Shown here: positions 60,203 through 64,000 of the stretch, piece after piece
How positions within the stretch are numbered: position 1 is the stretch's first letter
How the letters are laid out: each line of letters opens with the position of its first letter
Assembly: GCF_001263415.1 (NCBI RefSeq)
Contig: NZ_LGTE01000013.1
Span: 32,628-96,627, forward strand
DNA length: 64,000 nt
Source: Thermincola ferriacetica
GTDB taxonomy: Bacteria; Bacillota; Thermincolia; Thermincolales; Thermincolaceae
Direction of reading: 5' to 3'
Made by a program: the position numbers and the translations under genes
Notes under the pieces: generated by a model
Seen by the model: the letters and a program-made list of their open reading frames with translations, nothing else
Told to the model about the DNA's origin: nothing
Databases searched by the model: none

Positions 60203-61894
60203 ATGAAGCACGCAGCAATCTTAGCACGTGTCTCCACAGAGGACCAAGTAGAGGGTACCTCGCTCGAAACTCAAGTTGAGTCGTGTCTTGCGGAAGCAAA
60301 GAGGAGAGGTTACATAGTTCTACCGTCGGACATCTACAGAGAGGATGGGTACAGCGGAGCTCTAGCCATTGACAAGAGACCGATTCTCCACCAGCTTTGG
60401 GAGAAGTACCAGAATGGAGAGTACGACGCTATCTTTGTCTACAGGCAGGATAGGCTCTCTCGCTCGTTAGCGGTCTTTGCAGCTTTACGAGATGAAGCTC
60501 TAAAGGTTCGTCGTTGCGGAACAAAAGGAGACGGCTTCATCTTTGTGCAAGGAGGGTTCGAGGATACTCCGGAGGGTCGTCTCCAGTCTAACATTCTTGG
60601 CTCCTTTGCTGAGTATGAGAGGGAAGTAATCCGCATTCGTACCATCACCGGTAAGAAGAAGGTTGCTCGACAGGGTAAGTATGCTGGAGGTGCTCAACTG
60701 TTCGGATACAAATGGAACCGAGAGACTCAAAAGTGGGAGATACGAGAGGACGAGGCTAAGATAGTCCGACTCATCTTCAACTGGTACGTCTACGGTGACG
60801 GCAAGTCCGGTCCGATGGGCATGGTACGAATTGCTGAACGACTAAACCAACTTGGAGTACCCACACCTTCCCAAGCTCGTGGGACTCGTAGAGGAAAGGA
60901 CAGCACCCACTGGACTGACACCACAGTCCGAAGTATTCTCACTCATACGGCGTACGTCGGTACGAACTACTTTTGGAGAGGTGGAGGTGTCGCTGTCACT
61001 CCAGAGGTGGTGGAGAAGATGAAGGACGCTGAGACAGACGGTTGGTATGAGGTAGAGTTCCCACCAATCGTTGACAAGCTTCTGTGGGAAAAAGCACAGG
61101 AGAAGAGAGCAGGTTCCAGAGGAGGGTTCAACAGGAAGAGACCTAAACCACTCCTTGCTGGTCGAATCCGTTGCGGTGTCTGCGGAGCACCCTACGGTGA
61201 TGCCTACTACAACAAAGGAGCGACGCTCGTCTTCAAGTGCTACGGTAGGACGAAGCTCTACCACCAAGACGGTAGCCCGAGATGTACCTCTCCCATCCTC
61301 TACGGTGAAGCGTTAACGGAAGAGGTGAAGAGGAGAGTCATCGAACTCCTCCACAGACCAGAACAGTTACGACAAGCAATTGAAGAGTACGTGCGGACTC
61401 TCGAACGGAGGAAGGAAGAGCTGGAGACACTCCTACTGCCAGTGACTGAACAGCTCACCAAGATTCAGGAGAAGCAACGAAGACTTGCAGATGCCTACAT
61501 TGACGGAATGCTTCCACCGGAGGAGTACAATAGACGCAAGATGGAACTACAAGAACAGGAGAGAGCTGTCAAGAGTCGGTACGAGCAGTACTGGCCAGAG
61601 CTCGATACACTAAAGAAGCTGGAGCAGAGCGTCGAAGCTCTCAAACATGCAATTGCCGAAGAGCAATTCGACGCCCTCTACCAGCCTCACGACTCCACAG
61701 TGACAGAGGAACTAGCCTTTGCAGCGGTGAAGGATAGGACTCACCTAACCGTTGGATTCCCACAGAAGACACTTACTTGGGAAGAGCTTCTTGACAGGTT
61801 ACAGATTACGCTGTGGGTGTATCAAGACCGTGTCGAAGTTAGAGGAATTGTCCCGATTGAAGACATAGCAAATCTGGAATACTGTTGGAATTAA
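60203..61894 (+). CDS. Large serine recombinase (site-specific integrase)
   Basis: A 563-residue protein with GGAGGTGG before the ATG. The resolvase domain starts AAILARVSTEDQ (catalytic Ser) with later FVYRQDRLSRS. The recombinase domain is at about 165-280. A zinc ribbon has CGVCGAPY and a later KCYGRTK...RCTSP. A coiled-coil stretch (about 390-470) is typical of phage-type serine integrases. It would integrate and excise the element between attP and attB. It is the last gene of the rightward operon, close to the right end as expected. Confidence 0.93.
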   Translation: MKHAAILARVSTEDQVEGTSLETQVESCLAEAKRRGYIVLPSDIYREDGYSGALAIDKRPILHQLWEKYQNGEYDAIFVYRQDRLSRSLAVFAALRDEALKVRRCGTKGDGFIFVQGGFEDTPEGRLQSNILGSFAEYEREVIRIRTITGKKKVARQGKYAGGAQLFGYKWNRETQKWEIREDEAKIVRLIFNWYVYGDGKSGPMGMVRIAERLNQLGVPTPSQARGTRRGKDSTHWTDTTVRSILTHTAYVGTNYFWRGGGVAVTPEVVEKMKDAETDGWYEVEFPPIVDKLLWEKAQEKRAGSRGGFNRKRPKPLLAGRIRCGVCGAPYGDAYYNKGATLVFKCYGRTKLYHQDGSPRCTSPILYGEALTEEVKRRVIELLHRPEQLRQAIEEYVRTLERRKEELETLLLPVTEQLTKIQEKQRRLADAYIDGMLPPEEYNRRKMELQEQERAVKSRYEQYWPELDTLKKLEQSVEALKHAIAEEQFDALYQPHDSTVTEELAFAAVKDRTHLTVGFPQKTLTWEELLDRLQITLWVYQDRVEVRGIVPIEDIANLEYCWN

Positions 61895-62076
61895 AAGGCC
61901 TTCTGGGATGGTTTTGTGGAGAGGGAAGTTTTGTTGATATATGGCATAAACGAAAGTTTTGTGCGTGAATGCGGGAGATAATCGGACATCGCTCGCTGCG
62001 CTCGCTCGTCTTATCGCGGCGCCGATTTCCCGAGGGCACGGCAACGTCATAGCTCGCGCAGAACGCTCGCGACGTC
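61895..62076 (+). other. Right junction of the mobile element
   Basis: No gene. The first 80 bases are AT-rich and probably include the recombinase attachment site. From about 61970 the sequence turns very GC-rich with partial inverted repeats (GCTCGCTGCGCTCGCTC; CGGCGCCGATTTCCCG against CGGGAGATAATCGG). These look like a degenerate folded site preceding the attC-like element. Confidence 0.45.
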
Positions 62077-62153
62077 GCCTATCAGCCGGGTTCCCGGCTG
62101 ATGCCCAAATGCCCACTGCGTGGGCACTTCGGGAACCCGGCGCCGCGTTAGGC
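62077..62153 (+). repeat. attC-like folded recombination site 1
   Basis: GCCTATC (R'' consensus RYYYAAC with one mismatch) starts the site and GTTAGGC (R', GTTRRRY) ends it. Inside, GCCGGGTTCCCG (62085-62096) pairs perfectly with CGGGAACCCGGC (62130-62141). The apex contains a further hairpin TGCCCAC-TGC-GTGGGCA. The overall 77-base imperfect palindrome with extra bases on one arm resembles integron attC sites. The following bases GAAATTGCCAG recur at the other sites. Confidence 0.62.
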
Positions 62154-62208
62154 GAAATTGCCAGTTTTTATGTGACGAAAAGCAACAAAAATCAACAAAA
62201 TTTGGCGG

Positions 62209-62238
62209 TTGACTAATCCAAGCGTTCAGGGTTATAAT
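62209..62238 (+). promoter_or_regulatory. SigA promoter of the bacteriocin-like gene
   Basis: TTGACT and a perfect TATAAT are spaced by 18 bases, about 78 bases before the GTG start. Confidence 0.7.
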
Positions 62239-62315
62239 ATGGAAACAGATAACAAAAAAGGGGGACAAAGGAAGAGAATTTTTTACTATTAAATTTATGG
62301 GAAGGGGATGTTCTT

Positions 62316-62876
62316 GTGTTGAGATTTAAAAGAATGATTGGAACTATGTTAATTCTGAGCGTATTAATGATGTCAACAATTGCAAATCTTGCATATGCTT
62401 CAGAAACTGGTACTTGTCCAGAGGAAATTATCAGCTTTGCTCAAGACGAGTTAGGAATGAGTGTTAAGCTTCTTGAAAAGAAAGAAGCCAATAAATATCT
62501 AACTCTTTTACATAAGTTCAAAGCTACAAAAATTCGTAAAAATATGCTATCAGATAATGTGCAGGTAATGCAAGTAAATCCGCAGAACATTATTTATGTT
62601 GCAGGCACATTTAAGAACAATGATAACAAGACCATATATGCTATAATTAATGGAGATACAAATAAAATAGAAATGATTACCATATCGACGTTTGCTGGAG
62701 ATGGTCAAGTAAATATTCGAACATTCGATAGTAGTGGTTTCAAAGAAGAAGTAACAACTACAGAAGAAGAAATTATGCAACTGTCAGAGAAAAGTAAACA
62801 AGAAATGCTCGATTTTATTGAAAAGTATAATTCTGGTGAAATAAGCATGAATCAGATTCTGCCCCCGATGCGGTAA
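62316..62876 (+). CDS. Secreted precursor protein, N-terminal part of a frameshifted bacteriocin precursor
   Basis: 186 residues as it stands, with GTG behind GGAAGGGGA. It has a clear signal peptide (MIGTMLILSVLMMSTIANLAYA) and a mature domain of about 155 residues with beta strands (IIYVAGTFKNNDNKTIYAII) and a helical end (EEIMQLSEKSKQEMLDFIEK). The frame ends ILPPMR right after a run of five C residues (62862-62866). One extra C, or a -1 slip on the run, would carry the frame into a Cys-rich 57-residue tail. Precursors with a long propeptide and Cys-rich C-terminus occur in halocin C8-like bacteriocins. Confidence 0.7.
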   Translation: MLRFKRMIGTMLILSVLMMSTIANLAYASETGTCPEEIISFAQDELGMSVKLLEKKEANKYLTLLHKFKATKIRKNMLSDNVQVMQVNPQNIIYVAGTFKNNDNKTIYAIINGDTNKIEMITISTFAGDGQVNIRTFDSSGFKEEVTTTEEEIMQLSEKSKQEMLDFIEKYNSGEISMNQILPPMR

Positions 62877-63040
62877 CTGCATTAGTAAGTATTCCTACCG
62901 ATTGGGAATACTGGGTTTGTAAGTTTGCGGGAGCTTTGGCTTGCAGCATGGCTTGCGTAATCTTTATAGAATTACCTCCTGTAATGTTAGCATGTAGATG
63001 GGCATGTAGTTATTTCTGGGGTATGGGTGCTTGTAGTTAA
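62867..63040 (+). other. Cys-rich, halocin C8-like C-terminal coding segment in the -1 frame
   Basis: Read from 62867, 57 codons end at TAA 63040: WEYWVCKFAGALACSMAC and later LACRWACSYFWGMGACS. Six cysteines are spaced C-x7-C-x3-C-x12-C-x3-C-x8-C in a hydrophobic, Ala/Gly-rich context. There is no start codon or ribosome binding site of its own. It follows without gap from the upstream gene's frame if one base is added. This is the mature-peptide-like end expected of a Cys-rich circularised or disulfide bacteriocin. Confidence 0.62.
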
Positions 63041-63088
63041 TCACTATTTATTACAAATTAATAATATGATATATTAAAAATGAAATTA

Positions 63089-63128
63089 AATCTTAGCTGG
63101 TCTATAAGACCAGCTAAGATTGTTAGAT
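63089..63128 (+). repeat. Perfect 15-bp hairpin followed by GTTAGAT (terminator or short attC-like site)
   Basis: AATCTTAGCTGGTCT pairs with AGACCAGCTAAGATT around ATA. It is followed directly by GTTAGAT, a fit to GTTRRRY. ACCAGCTAAG followed by GTTAG also occurs at 50592-50605 just before the group II intron. It may terminate the bacteriocin transcript, serve as a cassette boundary, or both. Confidence 0.55.
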
Positions 63129-63148
63129 GAGAAAGTGGAGGTTCTTTT

Positions 63149-63535
63149 GTGGGGAAAGAGACCGATGATAAAAAACAATGGCAGAAAATAAAAGATATTG
63201 AATATGCAGGTTTCATAGCGTTAGGTTTGGCTTCTACTTCTGAGGCCATCAACAACGATGTTGGTTTTCCACTTGTTGCCTTTGGAGTTTTCTGGATTAT
63301 AGTCGGCTTGATTCAGGTTAGATCTTGGAACAGTTTCTATGAACATAGAATCGCTTTAATTAAATGGGTCATTCTTTTTTTAATGGCACTAATGGTCATC
63401 CAGGCAATACTATTTTATATTAGTACTCAGCCGTTTTTCTATAAAGGTATTATTTTAGCAGTAAATCTGATATTAGAAATAGCACTCATTATCTTTTTTT
63501 TAAAGAAAAGAACTAAAATAGAAAAATTGAAATAA
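63149..63535 (+). CDS. Small membrane protein, candidate immunity protein
   Basis: A 128-residue protein starting with GTG after GTGGAGG. A charged N-terminus (ETDDKKQWQKIKDIEY) is followed by four hydrophobic segments (AGFIALGLASTSEAI, VAFGVFWIIVGLIQV, WVILFLMALMVIQAILFY, GIILAVNLILEIALIIFF) and a basic tail. No family was recognised. Small multi-pass proteins directly downstream of bacteriocin genes often confer self-immunity, which is the inference here. Confidence 0.68.
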   Translation: MGKETDDKKQWQKIKDIEYAGFIALGLASTSEAINNDVGFPLVAFGVFWIIVGLIQVRSWNSFYEHRIALIKWVILFLMALMVIQAILFYISTQPFFYKGIILAVNLILEIALIIFFLKKRTKIEKLK

Positions 63536-63559
63536 TTAAGCAAATTAAATGTTAATTAT

Positions 63560-63590
63560 AACGCTAGGGAAGTCTAGTGTTTTCTTTGTT
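63560..63590 (+). terminator. Terminator after the membrane protein gene
   Basis: AACGCTAG/CTAGTGTT with one G-T pair and a six-base loop is followed by TTCTTTGTTT. Confidence 0.7.
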
Positions 63591-63624
63591 TAAAAAAGGA
63601 ATAGTGGGTAAAACTGGCAACATC

Positions 63625-63740
63625 GTCTAACATAAAGCCGTGTTTCCGCAGTTGAGCATGCAAAAACACCGGCAAAGCACTGGCCCTGCCGGCGTTAAAC
63701 CATTACTCAATATGCTCAATTGCGGCAACACGTGTTGGAC
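63625..63740. repeat. attC-like folded recombination site 2
   Basis: GTCTAAC (RYYYAAC) and GTTGGAC (GTTRRRY) both fit the integron core consensus. Arms GTGTTTCCGCAGTTGAGCAT (63640-63659) and its complement (63712-63731) match at 18 of 20 positions, with an eight-base versus two-base spacer to the cores. The apex holds a hairpin CCGGCA/TGCCGG. On the minus strand the site continues GTTAGACGATGTTGCCAG, sharing TTGCCAGTTTT with the sequence after attC-like site 1, so 62147-63631 is bounded by inverted copies. Confidence 0.68.
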
Positions 63741-63908
63741 GAAGCCGCGTTTATAGAAGAAGTTATGGGGATTCAAAGTTTTATAATCCCTGCCAGAAAT
63801 CCGTTTGTGGCAGGAAATGCAGGCTAATAAAACATATAAAGCAAAATATACCAAATAATGTCATTATACAGGCTGTACCTTCCCACTCCCCAAAAAAATC
63901 ACAAACCG
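63741..63908. other. Non-coding stretch between attC-like site and transposase remnant
   Basis: No gene supported. One clean inverted repeat, CCTGCCA/TGGCAGG (63789-63814), could be an element end or terminator for the minus-strand gene at the window edge. Confidence 0.4.
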
Positions 63909-64000
63909 TTATGCAGTTAAGCGCACGGGTGGCGGAGAGCAGTTCCGGGGCTCCAGTTTCATTCTTCTTATCATCTTGCCTTTGCCGCAGCAAGGGCAAA
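63909..64000 (-). CDS. Probable transposase, C-terminal end (IS91-like), partial
   Basis: The last 29 codons of a minus-strand gene that continues beyond the window: CPCCGKGKMIRRMKLEP and then SPPPVRLTA before the stop. A CPxCGxGxM zinc-knuckle followed by LEPR and a Pro-rich end is common at the C-terminus of IS91-type and related transposases. Only this tail is visible, so the family assignment is tentative. Confidence 0.4.
   Translation of the reverse strand, partial: CPCCGKGKMIRRMKLEPRNCSPPPVRLTA

Larger units (their letters stand above)
52047..61894. mobile_element. Integrated mobile element (primase-helicase, serine recombinase; replicon/satellite-like)
   Basis: About 10 kb of compact genes with codon choice unlike the flanks (frequent CTC, ACG, GAG, CGT and TCC). 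A leftward replication block (53132-55384 plus two small genes) and a short rightward pair form the left half. A leftward four-gene operon and a rightward operon ending in the serine recombinase form the right half, divergent at about 58.78-58.94 kb with a LexA box. No capsid, tail, terminase or conjugation genes were seen. The edges are taken from the outermost genes; the attachment cores could not be fixed. Confidence 0.75.

Noticed and set aside
51900..62000. Short words (such as GGGAT) near both ends of the mobile element as attachment cores
   Set aside because: Matches of five or so bases are expected by chance. No longer direct repeat at the two edges was found by eye.
61959..62216. An 85-codon plus-strand open frame across the GC-rich junction
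   Set aside because: It runs through the attC-like palindrome and its translation is an Ala/Arg/Gly-rich artefact of GC-rich repeats.
63627..63999. Two minus-strand frames (63627-63854 and 63781-63999)
   Set aside because: The first lies over attC-like site 2. The second is out of frame with the better-supported transposase C-terminus ending at 63909.

Overview
This window reads as the chromosome of an anaerobic, low-to-mid-GC Firmicute, most likely a metal-reducing Peptococcaceae-type organism (Thermincola or Desulfotomaculum relatives; inference). The grounds are strong AGGAGG ribosome binding sites with many TTG/GTG starts, giant secreted multiheme c-type cytochromes with Gram-positive ResB/CcsA haem-ligation proteins, a TPP riboswitch, and corrinoid methyltransfer genes. 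No rRNA, tRNA or CRISPR array was seen.

Region 1 (1-14.8 kb): three tandem pairs of a membrane-anchored NHL-propeller protein followed by a multiheme cytochrome (6, 6 and 15 CXXCH motifs). Then come resB and ccsA, which attach the haems, and a lipoprotein. This looks like a cell-surface electron-transfer locus. Region 2 (14.8-38.4 kb): mostly housekeeping genes. They are yajQ, a HEPN/MNT toxin-antitoxin pair, a YgiQ-type radical SAM enzyme, rimO-pgsA, an unusually short FtsH with a small membrane partner, cinA, a membrane phosphoesterase, a DEAD-box helicase, an HD-GYP protein, TPP-riboswitch-controlled thi4-thiE, an ABC-2 exporter, degV, a small sirohaem protein, and an aminotransferase fused to an acyl-reductase-like domain.

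Region 3 (38.4-48.9 kb): a corrinoid methyltransfer locus. It contains DUF1638 and DUF2284 genes plus a decayed tandem copy of that pair, a MoxR-like AAA+ ATPase with a very large VWA partner, another DUF2284 protein, a UroD-type methyltransferase, a CobW GTPase and a corrinoid protein. A repeated 60-70 bp promoter leader precedes three of the units.

Region 4 (48.9-64 kb): an accessory island. It opens with an integron-like arrangement: a decayed tyrosine integrase on the minus strand with a LexA box at its promoter, then a GTTAGGCG boundary and a plus-strand TIR effector gene. A gutted group II intron follows and abuts a TauE exporter gene that has lost its 5' half. Next is a roughly 10-kb integrated replicon-like element (52.0-61.9 kb) with primase-helicase, serine recombinase, homing-type endonuclease and its own LexA box. 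After it come two attC-like folded sites bracketing a frameshifted Cys-rich bacteriocin precursor and a small membrane protein (candidate immunity), and finally the tail of a transposase.

The most novel parts appear to be the integron-like cassette remnants with antiphage and bacteriocin cargo, the AAA+/VWA pair inside a corrinoid locus, the aminotransferase/acyl-reductase fusion, and the triplicated NHL-cytochrome locus. All functions are inferred from sequence reading alone. No database search was run.
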